Shown in pieces: positions 1 to 8,327 of a stretch of 64,000 nucleotides of DNA. Source of the DNA: an uncultured Methanolobus sp. (lineage in GTDB: Archaea > Halobacteriota > Methanosarcinia > Methanosarcinales > Methanosarcinaceae); NCBI RefSeq assembly GCF_963665675.1, contig NZ_OY762426.1:1302001-1366000 (forward strand), in the 5' to 3' direction. Made by a program: the position numbers and the translations under genes. The notes under the pieces were generated by a model, which was not told the origin of the DNA, ran no database searches, and saw nothing but the letters and a program-made list of their open reading frames with translations. How positions within the stretch are numbered: position 1 is the first letter of the stretch; the number at the start of each line of letters is the position of its first letter.

Positions 1-295
1 AATCAGTTACCATTTTGAATATTGTTTTCTGGTTTAGTCTCTGTAGATTAAAAAATGTTTTCATTCAAGCACTCCCCTTGAAAAAAGTATTTCTATTAAA
101 TTCCAAACAATAAAAGGAATCAAAAGTATCTGTTATAAGAGTTCTAATCAGTTATACATTTCCCTATATATCATATCCTGATGTATTTCTTATCATGGGT
201 CGAACACGTTTGTGGTCACTTCCTTTATTTGGCAGTTAAGGATTTCTCATTTAAAATCTCAGCAACGATATTATCAGGTAATTCTTTTTCATCAA
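1..295. other. AT-rich region, nothing recognised
   Basis: I see no convincing gene here on either strand. Short open frames lack a ribosome binding site and resemble no family I know. It lies downstream of the minus-strand miniprotein that ends at 296, so part of it may be that gene's 3' region. Confidence 0.4.
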
Positions 296-463
296 CTAGT
301 GGAAGCAATGCTTGCAGTCAGGTACCCTGAACTCAATATCAAAATATCCATCTGGATAATACTCACATTTATACAGGCAATTTGTTTCAGGGACTGCTTT
401 TCTGTTAGCACATGTTCGGCAGGGACTATTTGCAACGAGATCACCCCACGATGAATTAGACAT
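296..463 (-). CDS. Cysteine-rich miniprotein, putative zinc-binding
   Basis: This is a 55-residue reading frame starting at an ATG at 463-461, preceded by a strong Shine-Dalgarno sequence (AGGAGG at about 468-473 on the complement, five to seven bases upstream). It ends at TAG. The protein contains six cysteines in three close pairs: CRTC at residues 15-18, CLYKC at 29-33 and CKHC at 50-53. Such paired spacing is typical of small zinc ribbons or metal-binding knots. The strong ribosome site and the cysteine pattern are the only support; I do not recognise a family. It stands alone, divergent from the lipoprotein gene that follows. The function is unknown. Confidence 0.55.
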   Translation of the reverse strand: MSNSSWGDLVANSPCRTCANRKAVPETNCLYKCEYYPDGYFDIEFRVPDCKHCFH

Positions 464-686
464 TAATCCTCCTCTGTAATGAGTTATATTCGTCCTTCAT
501 TTCCTCTTATTGACAATAATGGAACAAACAAAAGCATCTTTACTGCACCTTTCCACAGTTATATCTAGTTCAATTTAAAATCTGAAAAGTTAAATATACT
601 TTGTATGGCATATACTTCATAAGAAAACAGAACTCATGTGCAATTTATTGAATATGCACATCTAGCTTGTGTTATTGGTGGTGTAA

Positions 687-1208
687 ATGAAGAAATTATT
701 AATATTAGTGGTATTGATAGCAGCTCTTGCAGTTGCAGGATGCGTTGAAGAAGAAATAAATGCAGCTACAAACGCCGTTCAAGCAGTTCCTAATCAAACA
801 GAAGAAAAAGATAATGGAATACCACTAAATGAAGTGGAAGATGATACTTGGGGTATTCAATTAACTGCGACTAAAGTTACTCCTACTGGAATGACATTGG
901 TATGTAAACAGTCAGGTGGGGGACCAACTGGAGAATTACAAACTGGTAGTTATCTTATATTAGAAGAATCAATAAATGAACAATGGTTACCTGTAGAAAT
1001 GACACCATCAGAATATGAGAGAGCTTGGACAGATGAGGCCTGGATTATTCCAATGAATGACACTGTGGAATGGGAAGTTGATTGGGAATGGGTATATGGT
1101 GAGCTTCCTGAAGGGAATTACAGAATCGGTAAAGAGATTATGGATTTCAGAAGTGCAGGAAATTATGATGAAAAGATGTATTATGCTAATTTTGAAGTAA
1201 CAAATTAA
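687..1208 (+). CDS. Secreted lipoprotein of unknown function
   Basis: The 173-residue product has a classic lipoprotein signal: two lysines, a hydrophobic core and the lipobox AVAGC, with the lipidated cysteine at residue 19. The mature part is acidic and tryptophan-rich, with WEVDWEWVYG near residue 131. The stretch around residues 55-75 (WGIQLTATKVTPTGMTL) and the later PEGNYRIGKEI give the feel of a small beta-sandwich of the immunoglobulin or bacterial copper-amine-oxidase-like type, but this is only an impression. The start is supported by GGTGGTG just upstream. It probably sits anchored to the outer face of the membrane. It is monocistronic and lies next to a decayed insertion sequence, so it belongs to accessory DNA. 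Confidence 0.75.
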   Translation: MKKLLILVVLIAALAVAGCVEEEINAATNAVQAVPNQTEEKDNGIPLNEVEDDTWGIQLTATKVTPTGMTLVCKQSGGGPTGELQTGSYLILEESINEQWLPVEMTPSEYERAWTDEAWIIPMNDTVEWEVDWEWVYGELPEGNYRIGKEIMDFRSAGNYDEKMYYANFEVTN

Positions 1209-1291
1209 TGGCTCTTTCTTATGAATAGTCATGGACGAAAAAGATTTAAGTCTGGGTGAAGCAATCTGAATTGCTAAACTTATCGAAAGTA

Positions 1292-2968
1292 GAGACTGTC
1301 GGATAATACAGGATAAAGTCTTATTCAATTCATAAAAGCGCAAATATTAAAGCATGAACTCGTTTTTGGGAGAGTTAGTCATTTGATTGATACTTTTGCC
1401 AGATAGCCCATCAATATCCACTTGAATTTCATACTCTCTATTCATTATATTTTCCATTTTAACCTAAGCTTCTACAACTATTGTCACACATTTTAACAAA
1501 TCTCTTGATATTAACCACAATTCCAGTTAACGTTGCTTGAACATTTAGCTTCTCTATTCCCCAGAACTTTGCCCTTTCCAACCCACGAAATCTTTTCATC
1601 TCTCCTTGTTTTGGTTCGATGCATGCTCCCATCCTCATATCCTCTTTAAAATACTGAGATTTACTGTACCTCTTAGCTTCCTCAAAAATACAATGATGTT
1701 TACTTACTGTGATAGTCCTGTGGTCAAGTTTTGTACAGTTTTGTTTCAAACCACAGTTTTGACAATCACTTTTTTTGAAATGATAAATAATTCAAATCGA
1801 TTAGTAGCACTACCATAAGCCCCATCTGCTACTACTTTGCTGATTATTTGATCGTTAGTTAATCCCTTATCAATTAGTGGTAATAATACGTCTCCATCAT
1901 AACTGTTGCCGCAGGTAGCATTGATATTAGTTATGAATCTGTCTTCTGACATTGTAGAATTCACTTTGTAGCCAACAAATTTCTTATCATCTGATTTTGC
2001 TCCATATCTGGCATCAGGATCTACTGGATTTACTATTCTATCTTTGGCCTGACCTTTTCTTCTGCAAATGTTTCCTTCATCTTCCTGAATATTTTTCTTA
2101 AAATACGCTTTAAAACCCCTACTTTTTCCTTGACAGGTCCATCAAAACATTCTGTTTTCTGAATCACATTTTTTGCTTCTTTTACAAGCTCAACAAGTTT
2201 TTCCTCTTTCTCTTTTTGGTTTAAATCGTATGCCTTTTCTTTTTTGAGTGCCTGTTTTTTGCCACCAAGTTCCTTGTAAAGATCTGAATCTACTTTCTTC
2301 AATGACTTAAGAACTTCAGTTATTCCTTGTCTTATGATTCCAATTGTACCTGGTATGGCAATATTTGCAATCACATGTGTTGCATCAACATATTGTGTGT
2401 CACCTTTTGAAAAACCAGCAGCCTGAATTTGTTTTAATATCTGATAAAAAACCTCATTCCATTTGTCATTTCCAAGTTTATCCCTGAAATAACCCTATGC
2501 ACCATGATCGTATGCATTCTCATCCAAATTTAGTCCAATAAACCACTTCACCATTATGTTTACCTGTGCTTCATATTCCATCTGCCTATCGGAATAATCG
2601 TATAGGTATTGAACTACTGCAGACAGAAGCATCATTTCGGGTGTATTTGTTACAGGTCTGCCTTTGTTTAATGAGTAGAGGTCTTTGCAGACCTCAGCGA
2701 TAAATGAGAAATCGACCTTTTCATTGATCTTGTAAAGCAAGTGGTCCTTTTGTATCAGCTTTTCGTATATTTCAGGGCCATATAAGAAAGTTGTTTGCTT
2801 GAAGTTTGAAACAGAATACATTTATATCACAGTTAAATCAAATAATTTATGAGTAAATATCCTAAATGAATATAAATACATCTATGATTATGATTAGCTA
2901 CATAAAAATCAGTTAGATTTTCACAATTGCAAATTTTGGTTTAAGTGAACGACTTTTCCGACAATCTC
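1292..2968 (-). mobile_element. Degenerate IS1182-like insertion sequence with terminal inverted repeats
   Basis: The ends carry an imperfect inverted repeat. The left end at 1292-1303 reads GAGACTGTCGGA. The complement of 2957-2968 reads GAGATTGTCGGA, an 11 of 12 match. The 1677-base length and single large transposase frame fit the IS1182 group (IS1182 elements are about 1.7 kb). I could not find a clear target-site duplication next to the ends. The transposase inside is broken, so the copy is inactive unless complemented in trans. Confidence 0.7.
1459..2821 (-). pseudogene. IS1182-family DDE transposase, broken
   Basis: Read on the minus strand from 2821, the frame gives an N-terminal DUF772-type transposase domain (YGPEIYEKLI, GRPVTNTPEMMLLSAVVQYL). 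It is interrupted by an amber TAG at 2495-2497 but continues in the same frame through KGDTQYVDATHVIANIAIPG to about 2033. A frameshift near 2040 is needed to enter DARYGAKSDDKKFVGYK and VADGAYGS. A second shift, in a run of seven A's near 1765, is needed to reach the zinc-knuckle stretch KSDCQNCGLKQNC and the C-terminal RFRGLERAKFWG. This order matches DDE_Tnp_1_6 transposases. The two shifts make the gene non-functional. The TAG alone might be read as pyrrolysine in this group of archaea. Confidence 0.85.
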
Positions 2969-3009
2969 AAAATATAAATATTCCATTATAAATACATTGA
3001 GGGGCTTAC

Positions 3010-4011
3010 ATGAAAAAAGAAATCATTGCAATTATCATTCTTATAACCTTTTCATTAGGATGTATATCTGAAAATGCTGATTCTACTGATGAATTAGTAA
3101 CTGATATAGAGCAACAATTACCTGAAGAAACATATGCAAATGACTCAAAATTAACCAATGAAACAGTTAATGCAAATGATCCGAATGTCAATGAACCTAT
3201 TACCACAGAAAACACATCCATTGAAAACGAAATAATCAGCGATGAAACCATTAGGGTAGGTGCTTTCAATGTTCAGGTATTTGGAGTCACAAAAGCATCG
3301 AAACCCGAAGTCATGGAGGTTCTTGCTGACATTATCAGGACTTACGACATAGTTGCAATTCAAGAAATCAGGGATAAATCACAAACAGCACTTCCATCTC
3401 TTGTTGACCTTGTGAACTCTGATGGTTCAGAATACGACTATGTTGTAAGTGAAAGACTCGGTAGAACATCTTCAAAAGAACAGTATGCCTATGTCTACGA
3501 TACCCAGACAATTTCAGTATCAGATTCATATACTTATCCAGAACCAAATGGTACAGACCCATTCCATAGAGAACCCTTTGTGACTTCGATAGAAGCTCTA
3601 CATGGAGACTACACTGCGACCCTAGCGGTAATCCATACTGATCCAGATGAAGCTGCAGTGGAGATTAATGCACTCGATGATGTCCTATCCTATGCTCAGT
3701 CACAGAATCCCGGTGAAGACGATTTCATAATTATGGGTGATTTGAATGCAGATGGAAGTTATTTTGATGAAGATGGAACTTCTGATCTTGATTCATATTA
3801 TTGGGTAATTGATGATTCCCAGGATACAACTACTAAGTCTACAAATTATACGTATGACAGGATAATCTTGACTGATGGCAGTGACATTGTGGGTGAATCA
3901 GGGGTATTCCGGTTTGATTTGATTTATGGCCTTGATGAAGATATGACCATCAATGTGTCAGATCATTACCCTGTTTTCGTGGAGTTTTTATTGAACCAAG
4001 GTATAGAATAA
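3010..4011 (+). CDS. Lipoprotein endonuclease/exonuclease/phosphatase (DNase I-like)
   Basis: The 333-residue product has a lipoprotein signal with lipobox SLGC (Cys18), then an acidic, asparagine- and threonine-rich linker to about residue 78. An EEP domain follows to the end. The metal- and phosphate-handling motifs are in order: FNVQVFG (about 85), IQEIRD with the metal-binding Glu (about 119), IMGDLNADGSY (about 244) and the C-terminal SDHYPVF with the catalytic Asp-His pair (about 317). It would be a surface-anchored hydrolase of nucleic acids or another phosphodiester substrate; extracellular nuclease is the likeliest role. The start is fixed by GAGGGG upstream of the ATG. It is monocistronic, next to insertion-sequence remains. 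Confidence 0.85.
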   Translation: MKKEIIAIIILITFSLGCISENADSTDELVTDIEQQLPEETYANDSKLTNETVNANDPNVNEPITTENTSIENEIISDETIRVGAFNVQVFGVTKASKPEVMEVLADIIRTYDIVAIQEIRDKSQTALPSLVDLVNSDGSEYDYVVSERLGRTSSKEQYAYVYDTQTISVSDSYTYPEPNGTDPFHREPFVTSIEALHGDYTATLAVIHTDPDEAAVEINALDDVLSYAQSQNPGEDDFIIMGDLNADGSYFDEDGTSDLDSYYWVIDDSQDTTTKSTNYTYDRIILTDGSDIVGESGVFRFDLIYGLDEDMTINVSDHYPVFVEFLLNQGIE

Positions 4012-4155
4012 TTAATCCATTTTTGGAGGATATCTAAAAAGAGTGTAGTTATCAATTATTTCAGATGCTCGTGTCATTCCAACATATAATAGTTTCTTGC
4101 TCTTGATTTTATCTACACCAATTAAAACACAAACTTTTGATTCAATACCTTTAGC
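4012..4155 (-). pseudogene. C-terminal remnant of a UvrD/Rep-like helicase
   Basis: On the minus strand, 4155 to 4012 translates without a start codon to about 47 residues. It contains KGIESKVCVLIGVDKI followed by KKLLYVGMTRASE, then a TAA stop. The LLYVGMTRA sequence is the hallmark helicase motif VI of superfamily I UvrD-type enzymes, and the preceding stretch matches motif V (KGLE...V...). A stop codon lies directly upstream in frame, so only the last piece of a lost helicase gene remains. It overlaps the 3' flank of the DNase-like lipoprotein gene. This is decay debris, consistent with an accessory island edge. Confidence 0.7.
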
Positions 4156-4171
4156 TTAATGCTAGAAACGA

Positions 4172-4198
4172 CATATGGCGGCGTTCCCGCCGCATATA
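4172..4198. repeat. GC-rich hairpin in AT-rich intergenic DNA
   Basis: An almost perfect inverted repeat (ATATGGCGGCG, short loop, CGCCGCATAT) stands out in AT-rich sequence between the helicase remnant and the MetF operon. It is not followed by a T-run, so it does not look like a terminator. It may be related in kind to the GCCGCC-containing repeat blocks near 46.4 and 57.8 kb. Confidence 0.5.
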
Positions 4199-4315
4199 AA
4201 GCTATCGAAAGAGAGCATGATCAGATTAAGTGGTTAAAATTAGCGAAGTACTGGTGTTATAATTCAATTCCCTCCTGCGATGATTTTAAAACCCTGACAA
4301 ACATATAATTCCCCG

Positions 4316-5197
4316 ATGTCCCAGACCTTCAAAGACAAACTCACATCAAAGGATTTTCTGATAACAGCAGAGGTCAGCCCTCCAAAGGGAACAGACCTTG
4401 CAGAGATGATTTCTGATGCGGAACTCACAAGAGGATGGGTTGACGCTCTCAATGTAACTGACAATCAGAAAGCCATTATGCGTATGAGCCCACTGGCGGT
4501 AAGTAAGGCTCTCCTTGACCGTAGTCATGAAGTTATCATGCAGCTTACATGCAGGGACAGGAACAGGCTTGCGCTGCAATCCGACCTTCTTGGAGCATAT
4601 TCCATGGGCATCAGGAACATCTGTATAATGACAGGTGACCACACAACAAAAGGAGATCATCCAAAAGCAAAGCCAATTTATGACCTGGACTCCGTTCAGC
4701 TTCTTAATATCGTCAGAAAAATGCAGGGTGGTTTTGACCTTGCAGGCAATGAGATTGATAATCCACCACAGTTTGTTGTAGGTGCCGTGACAAATACCGA
4801 TCCTTCCAGAAAAGCACAGATGATGAAGCTGCAAAAGAAGGTCAAAACCGGGATTGATTTCATGCAGACTCAGGCTGTTTATGACATTTCCATGTTTGAA
4901 GACTTCATGGAATCCATCGGAGACATTGAAGTTCCGATTATCGCCGGAGTGATCCCACTCAGGTCTGCAAACATGGCCCGGTTTATGAACGGGAACATTC
5001 CGGGAATTAACGTACCTGATGAGATTATTGAGAGAATGGGGTCCACTGAAAAACCAAAAGAAGAAGGCATGGCTATTTGTGCAGAGGCAATAAAAGAACT
5101 GCAAAAACTCTGCCGTGGAATTCATCTCATGCCAATTGGCAAACATAACAATACACCAACCATACTTGAAATGGCCGACATCAGGAAGAAACAATAA
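4316..5197 (+). CDS. Methylenetetrahydrofolate reductase family protein (MetF-like)
   Basis: The 293-residue protein is a single MTHFR TIM barrel of normal length. The N-terminus FLITAEVSPPKG (about residues 14-25) holds the conserved Glu of MetF. It also shows NVTDNQ, GDHTTKGDHPKAK, GAVTNTDP and QTQAVYD, all expected in flavin-dependent MTHFR. Known Methanosarcina species use tetrahydrofolate for biosynthesis beside tetrahydromethanopterin for methanogenesis, so a folate substrate is plausible; another methylene-pterin is possible. Its stop codon overlaps the start of the ThiC-like gene by one base (TAATG), the first of two such junctions, so the three genes are translationally coupled. A TATA-like ACATATAA lies close to the ATG, which suggests a short or absent leader. 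Confidence 0.8.
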   Translation: MSQTFKDKLTSKDFLITAEVSPPKGTDLAEMISDAELTRGWVDALNVTDNQKAIMRMSPLAVSKALLDRSHEVIMQLTCRDRNRLALQSDLLGAYSMGIRNICIMTGDHTTKGDHPKAKPIYDLDSVQLLNIVRKMQGGFDLAGNEIDNPPQFVVGAVTNTDPSRKAQMMKLQKKVKTGIDFMQTQAVYDISMFEDFMESIGDIEVPIIAGVIPLRSANMARFMNGNIPGINVPDEIIERMGSTEKPKEEGMAICAEAIKELQKLCRGIHLMPIGKHNNTPTILEMADIRKKQ

Positions 5198-6444
5198 TGA
5201 CAAAAACGCAGATCGACCATGCAAAAGAGGGCATCCTAACACCTGAGATGCTGGAAGTTGCAAAAAAAGAAAATATTGATAAAGAGCTTGTTCTAAAAAG
5301 AGTTGCAAATGGCAGCCTCGTAATAATGACACGTAAAGGGTGCCCTCCTGTTGCAATCGGCAAAGGTGCCAGCACCAAGATAAATGTAAATCTTGGAACC
5401 TCATCTGCTTCAATTGACCCGGAATCAGAAATTGAAAAAGTTAAGATCGCACAGGAATACGGAGCATCTACAATTACTGATCTATCAATGGGAGGCGATA
5501 TCTCAGACATCAGAAAGATGGTGTTTGAGAATACAGAACTTCCTGTTACAACGGTTCCAATCTACCAGACCATTGTAGAACAGGGAATGGAGAATTTAAC
5601 TGTTGATGACATTCTGTCCTATCTGAAAAAACATGTTGATGAAGGAGTGAGTTCAGTACTGCTTCACTGCGTGCAAAAAGAAATGCTTGAACAGCTCAAA
5701 GGCACAGGCAGGGTTATGGGAATGGTCTCAAAAGGTGGTTCCTTTACCAGCAGTTTCATGCTTCGCAATGAATGTGAGAATCCTTTCATCGAGCATTTTG
5801 ATGAGATTATGGAAATCCTCAGGAAAAATGATGTTGTGTTGTCCCTTGGAAACACCATGCGAAGCGGATGCATTCACGACTTGAAGGACAGCGCCCAGTT
5901 AATGGAAATTGAGACGAATGCAGCACTTGCAAAAAGAGCAAATGAAATTGGTGTGCAGGCAATAATCAATGGCATGGGCGGACACATACACGCATGTGAC
6001 ATTCCGGATTCGGTAAAATTATACAAGAAGAAAGCTGATTTTCCGCTTTTTGTCGCAGGGCCGCTTCCAACTGATATTGCAGTAGGCTATGACCACATTG
6101 CAGGCGCAGTTGGTGCAAGCATGGCCAGTGGTGCCGGAGCAGATTATCTTTGTTACATCACACCGGCAGAACATCTTTCGCTCCCTGATCCACAACAGGT
6201 TAAAGAAGGACTTATTGCATTCAGGATTGCAGCCCACATAGGGGATTCCATGAAATATGGATTAAGTGATGCTGACCTGATGCTTGCTGAAAAAAGAGCA
6301 AACTTTGACTGGAAAGGACAGGCAGAACTTGCTATTGACCCTGGCAGACCTGCACAGATGTGTCCTGATGAAGGACCATGCTCCATGTGCGGGGATTACT
6401 GTGCTATCAAAATTATGAAAAATTATCTTACAGGAGAGGACTAA
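5197..6444 (+). CDS. ThiC-family radical SAM protein, divergent paralogue (possible 5-hydroxybenzimidazole synthase type)
   Basis: The 415-residue protein aligns throughout with phosphomethylpyrimidine synthase ThiC. It has INVNLGTS, TDLSMGGD, VPIYQT, SKGGSF, AVGYDHI, GADYLCYITPAEHL and the C-terminal cluster CSMCGDYC (Cys395, 398 and 402). Two ThiC landmarks are changed. The substrate-loop motif EGPGH is replaced by NGMGGHIHA near residue 253, and the ANINHP segment by TRKGCPP near residue 46. These differences suggest a paralogue with a different product. ThiC paralogues called BzaF convert aminoimidazole ribotide to 5-hydroxybenzimidazole for cobamides, which Methanosarcina makes; that is one candidate. 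The coupling to MetF- and CofE-like genes could instead mean a pterin-related reaction. True thiamin ThiC cannot be excluded. Confidence 0.75.
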   Translation: MTKTQIDHAKEGILTPEMLEVAKKENIDKELVLKRVANGSLVIMTRKGCPPVAIGKGASTKINVNLGTSSASIDPESEIEKVKIAQEYGASTITDLSMGGDISDIRKMVFENTELPVTTVPIYQTIVEQGMENLTVDDILSYLKKHVDEGVSSVLLHCVQKEMLEQLKGTGRVMGMVSKGGSFTSSFMLRNECENPFIEHFDEIMEILRKNDVVLSLGNTMRSGCIHDLKDSAQLMEIETNAALAKRANEIGVQAIINGMGGHIHACDIPDSVKLYKKKADFPLFVAGPLPTDIAVGYDHIAGAVGASMASGAGADYLCYITPAEHLSLPDPQQVKEGLIAFRIAAHIGDSMKYGLSDADLMLAEKRANFDWKGQAELAIDPGRPAQMCPDEGPCSMCGDYCAIKIMKNYLTGED

Positions 6445-7226
6445 TGCCAAAAGAGCCATCTTTTCCATCCCTGCAGATGTTCGGGGTAAAAACTCCGCTT
6501 ATTAAACCCGGAGACAACATTGCAGAGATAATAATTGATTCGCTTGAAAATCAGGGACTTAATTTCCAGGATAACGACATTCTCATTATTGCCGAATCGC
6601 CGCTTGCAACTGCCGAAGGACGCCTTGTAAGCCTTGATGAAGTCACTCCAGGCGAGAAAGCAAAAGAACTGGCTGAAAAATACCAGATTGATGTCAGGGA
6701 AATGGAACTGATAATCAGGGAATGCGATGAGATATTCGGAGGAGTTCCGGGAGCAGCACTCACAATAACCAGAGGAACACTTGCTCCTAATGCCGGAATT
6801 GATTCTTCCAACGCACCTGAAGGGTATGTCGTTCTTCTTCCTGAAAATTCACAGGAAAGTGCTGGCAGGATTAGAAAAGATATCAATGGACGTTGTAAAT
6901 GCAATATTGGAGTTATTGTCGGTGACAGCCGTACACAACCCCTGAGACTTGGATGTGTTGGAATTGCTCTTGGGACTTCCGGGATGATACCCGTAGAAGA
7001 TGCAAGAGGAAGCTGTGATCTATTTGGAAAAGAGATGACAATCACCCGCAAAGCAGTTGCTGACAATCTCGTTTCTGCAGCTCAGCTCCTCATGGGAGAA
7101 GCAGGGGAAAGCGTGCCTGCTGTGCTTGTAAGAGGATCACCTGCACAGGTTGTGAATGATGACATTGAAATGCCACTATTCAGCAGTGACGAATGCATGT
7201 ATTATAGCAATATAAGAAAAACATAA
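6444..7226 (+). CDS. CofE/FolC2-like gamma-glutamyl ligase
   Basis: The 260-residue protein belongs to the F420-0:gamma-glutamyl ligase fold family (COG1478). It shows VKTPLIKPGDNI, ILIIAESPLATAEGR near the N-terminus, CDEIFGGVPGAALTITRGTLAPNAGID in the middle, and VIVGDSRTQPLRLGCVGIALGTSG. I chose the ATG at 6444 because GGAGAGGA precedes it and it overlaps the ThiC-like stop codon (TAATG); an in-frame codon at 6378 would lie inside the upstream gene. Members of this family act as CofE, or as an alternative folylpolyglutamate synthase (FolC2). Next to a MetF homologue the latter is attractive: adding glutamates to a folate used by MetF. A T-rich tract directly downstream probably ends the operon. 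Confidence 0.75.
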   Translation: MPKEPSFPSLQMFGVKTPLIKPGDNIAEIIIDSLENQGLNFQDNDILIIAESPLATAEGRLVSLDEVTPGEKAKELAEKYQIDVREMELIIRECDEIFGGVPGAALTITRGTLAPNAGIDSSNAPEGYVVLLPENSQESAGRIRKDINGRCKCNIGVIVGDSRTQPLRLGCVGIALGTSGMIPVEDARGSCDLFGKEMTITRKAVADNLVSAAQLLMGEAGESVPAVLVRGSPAQVVNDDIEMPLFSSDECMYYSNIRKT

Positions 7227-7230
7227 ACTT

Positions 7231-7247
7231 AACTTTTTTTTTATTTA
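7231..7247 (+). terminator. T-rich terminator after the MetF/ThiC-like/CofE-like operon
   Basis: A run of about ten T's follows the CofE-like stop codon within 10 bases. Archaeal RNA polymerase terminates efficiently at such tracts without a hairpin. Confidence 0.55.
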
Positions 7248-7454
7248 TGTAGTATTATTTTTAAAATCCAATTGCAGCAACGTCATAGAAATATATAGAG
7301 CGATATATTTTGACTTAACTATCGAAGAAGTTGCTTTATATATAGCGCTATGAATAAATAAAAACACACATGAGCTGCACAATCTATTCGTAGAAACTAC
7401 TAATATCTCAAATCAGAAAATCAGCCAATGACCTTGGAAAAGGTTGGTGATTTG

Positions 7455-8024
7455 ATGGATAAAAGACACAATTTACTATTTTCATTATTTGTTGTGTTCA
7501 TGCTTGTTCTTGGAAGTGCAGCACCTGCTGTGGCTGCCAATAACAACGACAACAAACAGACTGATAGAAACTCAAACAAGAAAATTAATAATATTATTGT
7601 GATTGTACCTGACGGATGCGACCAGAAAATCCAGACCCTTGCACACTGGTATAGCGAAGAAGAACTCCGGCTTGACAGTATGTACACCGGGATGGTTTCC
7701 ACAAATATGGCAAACTCTGTTATCACTGGATCTGCTGCAACAGCTTTTGCAACCGGTGAAAAGACAACAGTCAGATTCCTTGGTGTTGGACCAAGAACTG
7801 AAAACTTGCTCTCAATCTATGAAGCAGTAGATATCATTGATGAGAAAATATCAGAAGGATTTTCCGGTAAGTGGTCACTTGACTTAACAGACAGTGAGAA
7901 TACTGCTATTGTATTTGACAGTGATGAAGTAGTTGTAAAGTATCTTTATACCCGGAACATTCTGATAATTGGGGGTGAAGCTTTCAACCTTATAGATATC
8001 CTTGGCTTCATCAAAGGAAATTGA
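7455..8024 (+). pseudogene. Alkaline phosphatase with internal deletion
   Basis: The 189-residue product starts with a signal peptide (MDKRHNLLFSLF... to AAPAVAA). NNIIVIVPDGCDQ, SMYTGMVST, NSVITGSAATAFATGEKTT and FLGVGPRTENLLS follow. These are the metal-binding and nucleophile-loop motifs of the N-terminal third of alkaline phosphatases; the catalytic Ser lies in the SVITGSAA region. After about residue 120 the sequence no longer matches: the rest of the roughly 400-500 residue enzyme, including the distal metal ligands, is missing. Instead there is a segment of about 65 residues (GFSGKWSLDLTDSENTAIVFD...) that looks like a beta-rich C-terminal tail. An in-frame deletion joining head and tail is the simplest reading. 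I chose the ATG at 7455 for its GGTGAT ribosome site. Catalysis is unlikely. Confidence 0.65.
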
Positions 8025-8327
8025 ATAACTCAGAGTGAATAAATGAGATAGTATGGAACTATGTGTCCCTACATCTCTTTTATATCATTTTTCTATTCCT
8101 AATTTGATTCTTTTTTAGTCACATTTCATATAATATAAAATTAGAATACATTACCTCAATGGATTTTATAAAAATACAGGGAAAATTCATTTTTGAGCTT
8201 ATTTTGCCAAAATCAAACATAATAAAGCTCATTTCTACTGGAATTAAACGACACATTAATATAGGGTCGCCCAGTCAAAAATATAGGCGACAAATTCAAT
8301 GACCTTTATTCAAATTGAGGAATTACA
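8025..8327. other. Betaine operon upstream region
   Basis: There is no gene in this 300-base AT-rich gap. It holds a putative promoter (ATTAATATA near 8256-8264) and the inverted repeat at 8266-8291, described separately. Nothing else was recognised. Confidence 0.5.
8266..8291. promoter_or_regulatory. Inverted repeat, possible operator of the betaine transporter
   Basis: GTCGCC (8266-8271) and GGCGAC (8286-8291) form a perfect 6-bp inverted repeat with half-site centres two helical turns apart. It lies just downstream of the TATA-like ATTAATATA, about where transcription should start, which is a usual place for an archaeal repressor site. Regulation of osmolyte uptake by a repressor is plausible but not shown. 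Confidence 0.45.

Noticed and set aside
4346..5413. A 355-codon minus-strand frame opposite the MetF-like gene
   Set aside because: It is a shadow of the real plus-strand gene; the composition is cysteine- and histidine-rich and meaningless.
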